Shown here piece by piece: positions 1 to 8,633 of a stretch of 64,000 bases of DNA (its first letter is position 1; each line of letters starts with the position of its first letter). The stretch is from Nocardioides sp. JS614 (GTDB taxonomy: Bacteria > Actinomycetota > Actinomycetes > Propionibacteriales > Nocardioidaceae), in the NCBI RefSeq assembly GCF_000015265.1, contig NC_008699.1:620001-684000 (forward strand), written 5' to 3'. The notes under the pieces are model-generated. The model was given only the letters and a program-made list of their open reading frames with translations, did no database searches and was not told where the DNA came from. The position numbers and the translations under genes were made by a program.

Positions 1-1
1 C

Positions 2-220
2 ATCGTCGGAACGGACTATCACGACTGGTGCGCGGACCCGTACGTGCGCGCACCCTGGGTGTCGCCGCGCATCGGGCAGGCGACACGTGCCCACAAGTCG
101 CTTGGCGAGCCTCACGGCCGCGTGCACTTCGCAGGGTCGGACGTCTCACTCTTGTTCCCTGGCTACATCGAAGGTGCGCTCGAGACCGCCGACCGCGTTC
201 GGGCGGAAATCAACGGCTAA
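2..220 (+). CDS. Flavin-containing amine oxidase, C-terminal fragment (cut by window edge)
   Basis: An open frame runs from the window edge to a TAA at 218-220. It encodes about 72 residues, including GRVHFAGSDVSLLFPGYIEG followed by ALETADRVRAEI. This is the usual C-terminal FAD-contacting segment of the monoamine-oxidase superfamily (G-R-[IV]-H-F-A-G-[ST]-D, then P-G-Y-[IL]-E-G-A). The catalytic core lies outside the window, so the substrate cannot be read. Because a nicotine-type catabolic cluster follows, 6-hydroxynicotine oxidase, which belongs to this family, is a reasonable candidate, but another amine oxidase is equally compatible. The family call is firm and the specific role is inference. 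Confidence 0.8.
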   Translation: MVGTDYHDWCADPYVRAPWVSPRIGQATRAHKSLGEPHGRVHFAGSDVSLLFPGYIEGALETADRVRAEING

Positions 221-349
221 CCGTCTGACTCTGGGCCGCCAGTCTCTCGCTAATACGCCGCCGACGGGCGGGCTATGGGTCGTCTGTCTGTGCATCGCAC
301 ACGTAGCGACGGACCCGAGGCAGAGTGTGATTATCGGCCTGTCGTCGTA

Positions 350-763
350 AGGACCGGGATCACCCGGGTCCGCGACGGCAAGTACGACCAGGCCGAGTAC
401 TGAGAGGGCATCCAGCAGGCGACCTCGTAGAAGGCGGACGTCGACTAGTTCTATTCGATCCATCGTCCCTTGGTGAAGACAGCACTCAAGCGGGCAGGCA
501 ACGCCGTCGTGGTCTGGAAGTCGGCAGACCGCTGCGAGATTCACCCTGTGCAGATTCACACTTCGCCGCGGCGTCGCCGTTCTCGGAAGGGCAGTCTCAT
601 CGACTGGGGTGAGGCGATTGGGGAGGTTGAAGTGATCGAGGTCAACGTGCCGGATCTTGCTGTTTTCAAGGCTCTCCACGACGGAATCATCGACGTCATG
701 ACCGAGCGCCCTGACTGTCAGGGGAAGACCCAAGTCTCCGACTGCGGTCCCGGCAGGGAGTAG
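350..763 (+). pseudogene. Decayed third copy of the ABC solute-binding protein gene
   Basis: One reading frame from about 350 to the TAG at 761-763 aligns in order with the intact solute-binding proteins at 1282 and 18469, but it carries in-frame stops near 401, 428 and 446. Recognisable pieces are DGKYDQAEY (DGKYEPAEY in the intact gene), EGIQQATS-KAD (EGIRQAISQNAD), FYSIHRPLVKTAL (LYSIDCPLVRTAL), LIDWGEAI, EVIEVNVPDLAVFKALHDG and a final VSDCGPG matching IADFGPA. The signal peptide and the C-terminal third are missing. It lies directly upstream of, and co-oriented with, the intact paralogue, which fits a tandem duplication followed by decay. Sequence directly supports the pseudogene call. 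Confidence 0.85.
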
Positions 764-1281
764 GAGAACGAATCTGCGCTACTTGGCCCGAATGCCGGGA
801 TCTCCTGCCCCAAGCTAACAGCCACCAACAGGCCGGACACCACGCCATCGCGAGTCACGGTGATGACAACGCCCATTGGGCGTGGTCGTCACCTGAGCAG
901 ACCAATTCTGACGCGGGCCGCCAACTTGCAGGAAGGTGACAGGGATCGTGCCGAATTCGTCGAATCTCGGCAACAGGTGCCCCTGCGGACCACCCCCAAA
1001 CTGGACCACACCGAAACCGAGAGGGGCTACCGGCAACCCCAAGGTCCCTAGGGCGACAAGGCATCCATCTGAGGCTTAGTCCTGACGACAACCCCGATCC
1101 CACGCTACGTGATCGAACCTGGGGCGTTCCTAGCAGGGCGCCGCTTGAAGGGACTCGGCTCACTCGCCGATCACTTCGATTCTCGGACCCAGCATCACCA
1201 ATGGCGGCTACATCGTGGCTCGCCGCTGACACTTCGCAGGCTCGTGGCCTGTCCAGAACAGCACTCCGAAAGAGGAACGAC
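764..1281. other. Non-coding interval upstream of the solute-binding-protein gene
   Basis: No convincing gene is seen. The interval separates the decayed solute-binding copy from the intact one and should hold the promoter of the latter. I found no clear -35/-10 pair or long inverted repeat. Confidence 0.4.
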
Positions 1282-2454
1282 ATGCACAAGACACTCGGCA
1301 CACGAGTCCGGCGCCTCGCTGGCGCGGTCCTGGTGTTGGCGGTGATGGGAGTCATCAGCAGTTGCAGCACTGAGTCCGGGGGACAAGCCGCTTCCGCCTC
1401 CAGTGACGACAACGTGGCGCAGGCGGCAAACGAAGCCATCGACAAGCTCTACGGCAACGGCACCTTCACCGAGCCCGCGTCCACCGGCCCCAAGGCGCAA
1501 TCCGGCTACAAGGTCGCGTTGGTGAGCTCTGGTGTCCAGTCGCCGACCGGAACTGCCATGGCCAACGGCGCCAGGGCCGCCGCAAAACTCCTCGGATGGG
1601 ACTTCACCGTATACGACGGCAAGTACGAGCCCGCCGAGTATCAAGAGGGAATCCGGCAGGCCATCTCGCAGAACGCAGACGCCATCTGGCTTTACTCAAT
1701 CGATTGCCCGCTCGTTAGGACCGCCCTCGAAGAGGCGAAGAAGGCGGGCATCCCGGTCTTCTCCCAGGAGGCCGCCGACTGCAGCGACGTCGACCCCAGC
1801 CAGCCCTCCTACTACGAGCGGAGCCTGGAGTTCGTCGAAGGTGACTTCATCACATGGGGCGAGGGACTCGGCGCGGCGGAGGCCACGTGGCTCCTTTCCA
1901 AGCTCGGATCCGAGGCGAACATCATTGAGGTCAGCAACACCGAGCTTGTCATCACCAAGGCTGTGCACGATGGTTTCCAGAAGGCGATGAAGGAGCAGTG
2001 TCCCGAGTGCGAGGTCGCGACACTCAACATCCGGCTTGCCGATTTCGGACCCGCCCTCGAGGAGAAGATCTCGACTGCGCTTCTTCGCAACCCGGAAGCC
2101 AACGGCATGGCCCTGTCCTATGACGACCTCGTTACTTCCGGGGGAGCGGCGGCGGTGATGGCGTCTGGACGCAACGACTCGATCGAGGTGGTCTCCGGCA
2201 GCGGATACGCCGCGAACATCGACCTCGTCCGCCAGAACAAGGGTCAGGACGCCGGGTGGACCTACGACGGAAGCTATGAGGCGTGGTCGGCCGCGGACAT
2301 GATCAACCGGTACTTTGCTGGCGAGGAGAGGGTCCCTTCGGGCGTGGGCATCTCGATGTTCGACCACGACCACGACCTCCCGCCCGAGGGCGAGGCCTGG
2401 TCGACCAGCATTGACTACGAACCGGTCTTCAAGAAGGTGTGGGGCGTCTCCTGA
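1282..2454 (+). CDS. ABC transporter substrate-binding lipoprotein (sugar-type, periplasmic-binding-protein fold), copy 1
   Basis: The 390-residue protein starts at ATG 1282, behind an AGAGGA ribosome site. Residues 1-28 form a lipoprotein signal: RVRR, a hydrophobic stretch, then ISSC with the lipidated Cys at 28. The mature part begins with a Ser/Gly-rich linker. It contains ALVSSGVQSPTG, DGKYEPAEYQEGI and a segment (ANGMALSYDDL...) typical of the type-1 ribose/TorT-like binding fold (Peripla_BP_4). It would sit on the outer face of the membrane and feed a RbsC-type permease. The only permease/ATPase pair in the window is at 24690-27367, next to the paralogue at 18469. A PucR gene follows on the same strand. 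The ligand is not readable; uptake of the alkaloid or a breakdown product is inference from context. Confidence 0.9.
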   Translation: MHKTLGTRVRRLAGAVLVLAVMGVISSCSTESGGQAASASSDDNVAQAANEAIDKLYGNGTFTEPASTGPKAQSGYKVALVSSGVQSPTGTAMANGARAAAKLLGWDFTVYDGKYEPAEYQEGIRQAISQNADAIWLYSIDCPLVRTALEEAKKAGIPVFSQEAADCSDVDPSQPSYYERSLEFVEGDFITWGEGLGAAEATWLLSKLGSEANIIEVSNTELVITKAVHDGFQKAMKEQCPECEVATLNIRLADFGPALEEKISTALLRNPEANGMALSYDDLVTSGGAAAVMASGRNDSIEVVSGSGYAANIDLVRQNKGQDAGWTYDGSYEAWSAADMINRYFAGEERVPSGVGISMFDHDHDLPPEGEAWSTSIDYEPVFKKVWGVS

Positions 2455-2564
2455 TCCGCCAAACCGACGGGAGAGGACGCGGGCTTGCGCCTGCGTCCTC
2501 CCCTGCCCCGACCAGTGCCGGTCGAGGGTGTTAGAACGCCGCTCAGAGGTGTGCGCGAGAGCCC

Positions 2565-2570
2565 TACAAT
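2565..2570 (+). promoter_or_regulatory. Putative -10 hexamer for a leaderless PucR transcript
   Basis: TACAAT lies exactly six bases before the ATG at 2577, and no Shine-Dalgarno sequence is present. With the usual 6-7 base gap between -10 box and transcript start, the A of ATG would be the first base of the mRNA. The paralogous PucR gene at 23873 has TAGGAT at the identical distance. No clear -35 is seen. Confidence 0.5.
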
Positions 2571-2576
2571 CTGCTC

Positions 2577-3803
2577 ATGTCGATCGAGCACGACCTACGG
2601 GCGGTCGCGGATGAACTCATTCTGAAGATCCCGGCAATCAGCGAGGAAGTCAGGGAGCGCTGCCGCTCCGGTGCTCCTAACTACTACCGCCGCAACGACC
2701 CCATGTTGCTCGAAACCGAACTACCCAGCATCACGGGGGCGCTCACGAGCATCATCCACGGACTCCGTCACGCCCGGCAGCTCCCTGACGGCGCCTCCGA
2801 AGGGGCCTTGGAAGAGGCAAGGGTCGCTGCACAGGCCGGCGTCGAACTGACCGACCTGCTCCTCACTCGCCGGATCGGCCAGGTGGTGCTGTGGAACTGG
2901 ATTCTTGAAACGGCTGTACGCATCGTACCTGCCGGCCCGCGCCAGATGGCCGTCCTGAAGCAGGCTGCCGAGTACCACTTCGCTTGGAACGACCGCATCA
3001 CGCACGACGTAGTAGCGACTTACGAGCAGGAAAAGTCGGCTTACTTCTTCCATAGCAGGGACCGGCAGCGTCGAGCAGTCGTCACAGACCTTCTGAACGG
3101 AGTTCCGACAGACACCGAGCAACTGGGCTACAATCTGAAAGTTGATCACCTGGCCGCGGTGGTGTGGGGAAGTGCGCCGAGGGTCGCCCTGAAGTCCCTT
3201 GCGACCCTGTTCGAGGCGTCCCTCCTCGTGGTCGAAGGCACAGGCGGGACGTCGCTGGCCTGGTTGGGCAGCAGCCGACTCTGCGAGTCCTTCGAGCAGC
3301 GCTACGAGACGTTCCAACCACCGGCGGCAACGTTCGTTGCAGTCGGCGGCCCGCTGAATGGCGTCGACGGCTTCCGTCGCGCACACAGGCAGGCGTGGCA
3401 GGCCTGCCGAGTGGGGCGCCTTCGGTCCGAACCTGTCACGCGCTACCGCGATATTGCTTTGGAGAGTGTGGTACTTCGTGACGCGCCGGCGGCTCGTGAC
3501 TTCATGATGAGTGAGTTGGGACCGATCGGCGACGACGATGCGCGCACCCAGCTTCTGCGTGAGACCTTGAAGGCCTACTTCGACACGGGTCAGAACGCGG
3601 CCGCTACTGCGGGCCGCATCCGTGTGCACGAGCGGACGGTCGCGTACCGCCTCAAGTCGATCGAGGAACGGCTCGGATTCCCGATCAGCGATCGCCGCGA
3701 CGAGCTCGCGGTAGCCCTTCGCCTGGCTGGTGTCTTGCACGAAGCAAGCGATCGTCAGCTCTCCATTCTCGGAGAGAACAGCCAAGGCGAAACAGGGATC
3801 TGA
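2577..3803 (+). CDS. PucR-family transcriptional regulator, copy 1
   Basis: 408 residues. The C-terminal region holds the PucR-type helix-turn-helix (HTH_30): TLKAYFDTGQNAAATAGRIR followed by VHERTVAYRLKSIEERLG near residues 333-370. The middle carries a degenerate GGDEF-like (CdaR-type) region around LAWLGSSRL. The N-terminal half is an all-helical sensor-like segment without the classical PucR N-domain. It closely resembles the regulator at 22623-23873 (shared GQNAA-T, VHERTVAYRL, RRDEL-ALRLA). It follows the solute-binding gene by 122 bases and precedes the catabolic block, so it is a likely local activator of transport or degradation genes. Start at ATG 2577: no ribosome site, but a -10-like box six bases upstream suggests leaderless translation. 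Confidence 0.9.
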   Translation: MSIEHDLRAVADELILKIPAISEEVRERCRSGAPNYYRRNDPMLLETELPSITGALTSIIHGLRHARQLPDGASEGALEEARVAAQAGVELTDLLLTRRIGQVVLWNWILETAVRIVPAGPRQMAVLKQAAEYHFAWNDRITHDVVATYEQEKSAYFFHSRDRQRRAVVTDLLNGVPTDTEQLGYNLKVDHLAAVVWGSAPRVALKSLATLFEASLLVVEGTGGTSLAWLGSSRLCESFEQRYETFQPPAATFVAVGGPLNGVDGFRRAHRQAWQACRVGRLRSEPVTRYRDIALESVVLRDAPAARDFMMSELGPIGDDDARTQLLRETLKAYFDTGQNAAATAGRIRVHERTVAYRLKSIEERLGFPISDRRDELAVALRLAGVLHEASDRQLSILGENSQGETGI

Positions 3804-3978
3804 ACGACGATCAGTCGTCCCTCGGCGGACTCCTCGGCGGACGTTGACGGTCGGCACGTCAGCAATCCCACAAAGACAACCTCCATCTTGTCGGAGCATG
3901 CAGAGGCGATCGGAAGGGTCGGCTCCCATACTGGCGCAGCGCAGTCGCGCACCCAAGCGTTAGCAAGAGGAGTTCCCC

Positions 3979-4278
3979 ATGATTCGGCACGTCTTCTCAT
4001 GGCGTGTGGCCGAAGGCCACAGCAACGACGAGATCATCGAGATCCTGAACACACTGCCGGGCGCGCTGCCAGTGATCAAGTACTGGGAGGTTGGCAGCCA
4101 TCAGGGCGACCCGGGGGACAACGGGGACCCGTTCGACGGCGTACTCATCACTGACTTCGACTCCTGGGACGACCTCGATGCCTACTCCAACGACCCCTTC
4201 CACCTCAGCGTGGTCGAGCGACTCCTGCCGCGGTTCTCAGCACGCGCCGTCGTCGACTTCGAGCGCAAGGACGCCTGA
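3979..4278 (+). CDS. Small Dabb/EthD-like alpha-beta-barrel protein
   Basis: 99 residues beginning MIRHVFSWRVAEGHSNDEII and containing VLITDFDSWDDLDAYSNDP-H. This is the signature of stress-responsive A/B-barrel (Dabb) ferredoxin-like-fold proteins: an N-terminal histidine strand and a C-terminal [DE]-x-Y-x-x-x-P-x-H motif. Start ATG 3979 is preceded by AAGAGGAG. It overlaps the next gene by one base (TGATG), so the two are translationally coupled. Family members are small dimers that include cyclases, monooxygenases and decarboxylases acting on aromatic or polyketide-like rings. Here it may assist processing of the hydroxylated pyridine made by the monooxygenase encoded two genes downstream. 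Catalytic role is inference. Confidence 0.85.
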   Translation: MIRHVFSWRVAEGHSNDEIIEILNTLPGALPVIKYWEVGSHQGDPGDNGDPFDGVLITDFDSWDDLDAYSNDPFHLSVVERLLPRFSARAVVDFERKDA

Positions 4279-5204
4279 TGGATCGGGCCGGCATCAAGGT
4301 TGCCGCCAGCCCGTGGGGACCCGATGATCAGCTCGGGGCGCTCAATCACCTCAGCCGCGAAGGTTCCGCCGCCATCCTGGCGCGGGTCGACGGAACCCGG
4401 AGCTACGATCTCAGCATCGATTACTTCGTCGGCATGCCGAGCTTCCAAGCCGCTGGCGACCCCAGTTATCAGCTGTTCATGAGCCACACCCCCGCTGGAA
4501 CTGTCGTCGACAACATGAACGGAGTCGGAGAGGCCGGCAATCGGCATGTCTGCTACTCCGGTGATGTCGTCTTCATGTACACCCACACTGGGACGCACAT
4601 CGACTCCCTGAGCCACTTCGGCGTGGACGGGCACATCTACAACGGCTTCTCGGTCGAGGACAATCTCGGCAGTCGCGGATGGACCAAGGGCGGGGCAGAG
4701 GTCATCCCGCCCATCATCACCCGCGGCGTGTTGATCGATGTCGCCAAGAGCCACCAAGTCGACTGCCTGCCGGATTCGTACGCCATCACCGTCGAGGACT
4801 GCCAGAAGGTGCTCAATGATGCGGGCATCACCCTGCAGCCGGGCGACGTCGCGCTGATCCGGACTGGACGTATGGGCTTCTGGCCCGACGGGTCCAAGGT
4901 GCTCGGAAATCCGCCTGGACTTAGCCTCGAGGCCGCCAAGTGGCTCACCCGCCAGGGAATCTCGGCGATCGCTGCTGATCAGGAGTGTGTCGAGGTCGGC
5001 CCGTCCCAGCACGAGGACAACTGGCTCCCAGGGCACTGCCACTTCCTTGCAGAGGCCGGTGTCCCGATGATCGAACTGGTCAACCTGGAGGAACTGTCGC
5101 GCGACGGCGTCGACGAATTCTGTCTGATCGCCGCACCCATCCGTCTGCGCGGCGCAAGCGGAGCACCGCTCCGACCCATCGCGTTGCCGCTGCGTGACAA
5201 CTGA
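4278..5204 (+). CDS. Cyclase-family metal-dependent hydrolase (PF04199), candidate ring-opening enzyme
   Basis: 308 residues with the cyclase/kynurenine-formamidase/isatin-hydrolase signature. HTGTHIDSLSHF (about residues 101-112) supplies the H-x-G-T-H-x-D metal ligands. PIITRGVLIDV and GDVALIRTGRMGFW follow, and a late acidic segment (AADQECVEVGPSQHEDNWLPGH) matches the long-chain PF04199 branch. Members hydrolyse amide or lactam bonds; isatin hydrolase opens an N-heterocycle. The gene sits between the Dabb protein and the FAD monooxygenase. This suggests it opens the trihydroxypyridine (or its quinone) ring to a glutaramate-type product that the nitrilase at 11032 could deamidate. Family assignment is strong; substrate is inference. 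pAO1 carries a comparable cyclase-type gene in its nicotine cluster as far as I recall. Confidence 0.88.
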   Translation: MDRAGIKVAASPWGPDDQLGALNHLSREGSAAILARVDGTRSYDLSIDYFVGMPSFQAAGDPSYQLFMSHTPAGTVVDNMNGVGEAGNRHVCYSGDVVFMYTHTGTHIDSLSHFGVDGHIYNGFSVEDNLGSRGWTKGGAEVIPPIITRGVLIDVAKSHQVDCLPDSYAITVEDCQKVLNDAGITLQPGDVALIRTGRMGFWPDGSKVLGNPPGLSLEAAKWLTRQGISAIAADQECVEVGPSQHEDNWLPGHCHFLAEAGVPMIELVNLEELSRDGVDEFCLIAAPIRLRGASGAPLRPIALPLRDN

Positions 5205-5235
5205 TCGTGACGAGGGACGGACAAGGAGGTACGGG

Positions 5236-6420
5236 ATGAGCATGCCGAAGGTCGGTGTCGTCGGCGGTTCGATCGCGGGTCTGACGGCGGCGAATCTACT
5301 CCGCGACGCTGGCTGCGAGGTGGATGTCTACGAGCGGAGCGACACGCTGCTCTCCGGTTTCGGCACCGGAATCGTAGTCCAGCCCGAGTTGGTCCGCTAC
5401 CTGCTGGAGCGCACCTCGACCGCGCTGGAAGACATCAGTGTCCCGAGTAACGAGATGCGCTACTTCGATGCTGCTTCCGGACGGAGTGCAGGCCAGGTCA
5501 AGGCGGGGTGGCGCTTCACGGCCTACAATGCCGTCTACCAGAAGTTGCTGGACGCTTTCGGGACAGAGCGGTACCACCTCGGCAAGGAACTCGTCCTCGT
5601 TACCCCGGGAGCGGAGACCGCTACGGCCACCTTCGCCGATGGCGCCCAGGTCACCGCTGATCTCCTCGTCTGTGCGGATGGTGGCGGCTCTGTGGCGAGA
5701 TCGCAGTTGCTGGGCAGGAAGCCCGACTACGCGGGGTATGTCACCTGGCGCGGGATGGTGGACCAAAGCGACGTCTCGACGGAGACATGGGACTTCTTCC
5801 AGGATGCCTTTACGTACGGCCTTCTCCCCGACGGCCACATCATCGCGTATCCCATAAGTCAGGTTTCCTCCGAGGGTGAGGTCACGGGCGACACCCGGCT
5901 CAACTTCCAGTGGTATTGGAACGTCGAAGCAGGAGAGGCCCTCGACGAGCTCATGACGGCGAACGACGGAAATCGACGACCCGTCTCCGTGCACTTCCCG
6001 GCGCTGCCGGCGTCCAGCCTCGAAGAGTTCCGCAGCAGAGCGACCAGCCAGTTGGCGCCCAACTTCCGTGAACTGATCACCGGAGCTCCGCAGCCGTTCG
6101 TCACTATCGTCGCCGACGCCGATGTCCCTCGGATGGCATTCGACCGACTCGCCCTGATCGGGGATGCGGCATTCACTCCCCGACCGCATGCTGCGGCGGG
6201 AGCCGCCAAAGCGGCAGCCGATGCCTGGGCGCTCGCCGACCGGCTCGTCGAGGCTTCCGGTGACGTCCAGGAGGCCTTGGCGGCGTGGGAACCCGAACGG
6301 CTGGCCGTGGGGGAGGCGTACTTGGCGAAGGTGCGCGCGATGGCCGCTGCCCTGCAGCACGGGGGGGAGTTCCCCCCTGGGGCGGCAGAGTTCCGGTTCG
6401 GTCTACCCAGACCCGCGTGA
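5236..6420 (+). CDS. FAD-dependent aromatic monooxygenase, candidate 2,6-dihydroxypyridine 3-monooxygenase
   Basis: 394 residues. An N-terminal Rossmann motif VGVVGGSIAGLTAANLLRDA (G-x-G-x-x-G type) and an E-R pair bind the FAD adenine. The central VTADLLVCADGGGSVAR is the DG motif of group A flavin hydroxylases. The late LIGDAAFTPRPHAAAGAAKA is the GD motif with the variant seen in dihydroxypyridine and 6-hydroxynicotinate hydroxylases. Start ATG 5236 follows a strong AAGGAGGT. Length matches the known pAO1 enzyme (about 397 residues). It would use NAD(P)H and O2 to convert 2,6-dihydroxypyridine to 2,3,6-trihydroxypyridine in the cytoplasm. The next gene is 84 bases downstream. Family firm, substrate supported by neighbours. 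Confidence 0.85.
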   Translation: MSMPKVGVVGGSIAGLTAANLLRDAGCEVDVYERSDTLLSGFGTGIVVQPELVRYLLERTSTALEDISVPSNEMRYFDAASGRSAGQVKAGWRFTAYNAVYQKLLDAFGTERYHLGKELVLVTPGAETATATFADGAQVTADLLVCADGGGSVARSQLLGRKPDYAGYVTWRGMVDQSDVSTETWDFFQDAFTYGLLPDGHIIAYPISQVSSEGEVTGDTRLNFQWYWNVEAGEALDELMTANDGNRRPVSVHFPALPASSLEEFRSRATSQLAPNFRELITGAPQPFVTIVADADVPRMAFDRLALIGDAAFTPRPHAAAGAAKAAADAWALADRLVEASGDVQEALAAWEPERLAVGEAYLAKVRAMAAALQHGGEFPPGAAEFRFGLPRPA

Positions 6421-6504
6421 TACGGGCCATGACCTCACCCGAGGTTGCCCGCGTTGCGACTGACGCGTTATTGAATACGTCGCCCAGGCAAGAAGGAGAA
6501 CCCG

Positions 6505-7239
6505 ATGCAGTTGCTCAATGAGTTCGAAGTAGCACTGCCGCCGGAAAACACGTGGACTCTTCTCACCGATCTCGAGAAGGTGGCGCCATGTCTCCCCGGC
6601 GCATCAATCACGTCGGTTGAAGGCGATGACTTCCATGGCCGCGCCAAGATCAAGGTCGGTCCGATCACAGCCGAGTACAAGGGTGTCGCGCAGTTCACGG
6701 AGCTCGACGAGAAGGCGCACACCGCCGTCCTCCTCGCCCGTGGCAAGGACGCACGCGGTCAGGGAGACGCAACCGCTAACGTGCGCGCGACACTCCACCC
6801 GAAGGGCGCGGGTACCCGCGTGGTGGTCGAGACGGAACTCGCCCTGACCGGCAAGGTGGCCCAGTTCGGACGGGGCGTGCTTGCGGACGTGAGTGGCGCA
6901 CTGATGACCATGTTCGCTCAGCGGCTGCAAGAGATGGTCGCAGCGGAAGGCGCTCCTGACACACCCACGTCTGCTGCCGCTGCCACGGACGACCGCGACG
7001 CGCAACACCAGGCTGCCGAGGCCCCCGCGCACCCGGCGGCCTCCGCGTCATCCAGTCGGGTAGGTGGGCGTGTCAGCGACCGCGACGACGAGGTGCTCGA
7101 CATCCTAGCTCTGGCCGGCGGAATGTCGTGGGCCAAGGCCATTCCTACCGGCGGGGCGCTCGTCAGCGTCGTAGCCGCTCTGATCAGCGTTTTCGCAGCG
7201 GGGTACGCCTCCGGCAGGGCGCGCTCGGCCAATCGTTGA
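6505..7239 (+). CDS. CoxG/SRPBCC-family protein for molybdenum hydroxylase membrane association
   Basis: 244 residues. The first 150 form the CoxG (SRPBCC) domain: MQLLNEFEVALPPENTWTLL, CLPGASI, GRAKIKVGPITAEYKG and GKVAQFGRGVLADVS are typical. An Ala/Asp/Thr-rich linker (about 150-200) leads to a final hydrophobic segment (GALVSVVAALISVFAAGYASG) that could anchor in the membrane. Start ATG 6505 has AAGAAGGAG. CoxG proteins recruit CO-dehydrogenase-type hydroxylases to the membrane. Here the gene directly precedes the hydroxylase M, S and L genes, so a similar role for that complex is likely. Confidence 0.88.
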   Translation: MQLLNEFEVALPPENTWTLLTDLEKVAPCLPGASITSVEGDDFHGRAKIKVGPITAEYKGVAQFTELDEKAHTAVLLARGKDARGQGDATANVRATLHPKGAGTRVVVETELALTGKVAQFGRGVLADVSGALMTMFAQRLQEMVAAEGAPDTPTSAAAATDDRDAQHQAAEAPAHPAASASSSRVGGRVSDRDDEVLDILALAGGMSWAKAIPTGGALVSVVAALISVFAAGYASGRARSANR

Positions 7240-7273
7240 TGTCATCAATCACCACTGATTGAGGGAGTACACC

Positions 7274-8125
7274 GTGAAACCACCCAAGTTCCGTTATGTC
7301 GCACCCAGGTCGCTCGACGACGCTGTCGAGCATCTGGCGTCCGATCCGGACGCGAAGGTGCTGGCGGGTGGTCAGAGCCTGATGCCGCTCCTCGCCATGC
7401 GGCTGGCAGCTCCCTCGATCCTGGTCGACCTGCAGCATGTGTCTGGCCTCGATGACATCGAAGACCAAGGCACATCTCTGCTGATCGGGGCGCGTGTGAC
7501 GCACCGAGAGATAGAGCGTTCGGCCATGGTGGCCGAGCGTCTGCCGATCCTGTCCTCGGCGGTCGTCCACATCGCTCATCCGCAAATCCGATCTCGCGGA
7601 ACTTTCGGCGGCAGCACAGCACACGCCGACCCGTCTGGTGAGTGGCCGACCATCCTGCTGTCCTTAGGCGCAACGATGCGCACGGTCAGTCCCCGCGGGC
7701 GGAGGACGATCGAGGCCGACGACTTCTTTGTCGGGCCTTTCACCTCGACCCTCGCCGAAGACGAGATCCTGACCCACGTCTCGGTACCCACCACGCGCAC
7801 TGCATGGTCGTTCCAAGAAGCTGCCGTCAAGAAGGGCGATTACGGGCTCGCCCTTGTGGCTGCCACCGGTACCGCTCGCGATGGGGTGCTTCTGGACCCG
7901 AGAGTCACAGTCGGTGCTGCTGTCGGGTCGGTACGGAGGGTTGCGGAGGTCGAGCGTCTCTTGACTGAGACGCCACTGACCGAGGGCCTGGCAGATGAGG
8001 CGGCCGTGACGGCAGCCGCTTCGATCGACCCGATCTCGGATATTCACGGCAACAGCGAGTATCGCCGGAAGCTGGTGGCCTCACTCGTACGACGTGCCGT
8101 GATCGAACTCATGAACGGAGCCTGA
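7274..8125 (+). CDS. Molybdenum hydroxylase FAD-binding medium subunit, set 1
   Basis: 283 residues from GTG 7274, preceded by GAGGGA. An in-frame TTG at 7259 lacks this spacing, and the paralogue at 21554 starts at the equivalent GTG-Lys-Pro-Pro. FAD motifs are AGGQSLMPLLAMR (about 33-45) and RGTFGGSTAHADPSGE (about 108-123), as in CoxM, xanthine dehydrogenase and nicotine/ketone dehydrogenase medium subunits. It passes electrons from the iron-sulfur subunit to an acceptor. The stop is separated by one base from the next start, so the M-S-L genes are translated together. Substrate of the complex is inferred: nicotine or 6-hydroxypseudooxynicotine. Confidence 0.92.
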   Translation: MKPPKFRYVAPRSLDDAVEHLASDPDAKVLAGGQSLMPLLAMRLAAPSILVDLQHVSGLDDIEDQGTSLLIGARVTHREIERSAMVAERLPILSSAVVHIAHPQIRSRGTFGGSTAHADPSGEWPTILLSLGATMRTVSPRGRRTIEADDFFVGPFTSTLAEDEILTHVSVPTTRTAWSFQEAAVKKGDYGLALVAATGTARDGVLLDPRVTVGAAVGSVRRVAEVERLLTETPLTEGLADEAAVTAAASIDPISDIHGNSEYRRKLVASLVRRAVIELMNGA

Positions 8126-8126
8126 C

Positions 8127-8633
8127 GTGTCCACGACCCCCGAAGAGCGTTTGGACGTCTCGATGACGATCAACGGGAGCCGCTACCGCGCTACGGTTGA
8201 GGCACGCCGGACGCTGGCCGACTTCATCCGTGAGGATGCGCAGCTTCCAGGCACTAAGCTTGGCTGCGAGCACGGTGTGTGCGGAGCATGCACGGTACTG
8301 CTCGACGATCTGCCGGCGCGTTCCTGCCTCACCCTCGCGGTGCAGGCGGAAGGCCGTCAGATCCGGACCGTTGAGAGCCTTGCCGATGGCCAGGAACTGA
8401 ACCACCTCCAACGTGCGTTCCGCGAGCAGCACGGCCTTCAGTGTGGATTCTGCACGGCTGGCTTCCTGATGACGGCGACTGCGTTGCTCGAGGAGAACGC
8501 GACCCCGACACGGGAGGAGATCGTAGAGACGATGTCGGGTTCGCTATGTCGATGCACGGGATACCAGACCATCATCTCTGCCATCGAACAAGCGGCGGCC
8601 GAGGGTCAGAGCGACACGGAGGACGACCAGTGA
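8127..8633 (+). CDS. Molybdenum hydroxylase [2Fe-2S] small subunit, set 1
   Basis: 168 residues from GTG 8127. The plant-type [2Fe-2S] cluster is bound by C47, C52, C55 and C67 (CEHGVCGACTVLL). The second cluster near the molybdopterin is bound by C106, C109, C141 and C143 (CGFC and CRCTGY). All eight cysteines are present and the length fits CoxS/NdhS/KdhS. It lies between the medium and large subunit genes and overlaps the large subunit start by four bases (GTGA). Confidence 0.95.
   Translation: MSTTPEERLDVSMTINGSRYRATVEARRTLADFIREDAQLPGTKLGCEHGVCGACTVLLDDLPARSCLTLAVQAEGRQIRTVESLADGQELNHLQRAFREQHGLQCGFCTAGFLMTATALLEENATPTREEIVETMSGSLCRCTGYQTIISAIEQAAAEGQSDTEDDQ

Noticed and set aside
4182..5243. 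Long minus-strand open frame opposite the cyclase gene
   Set aside because: The plus-strand frame has full family motifs, a coupled start and correct length; the opposite frame has none.
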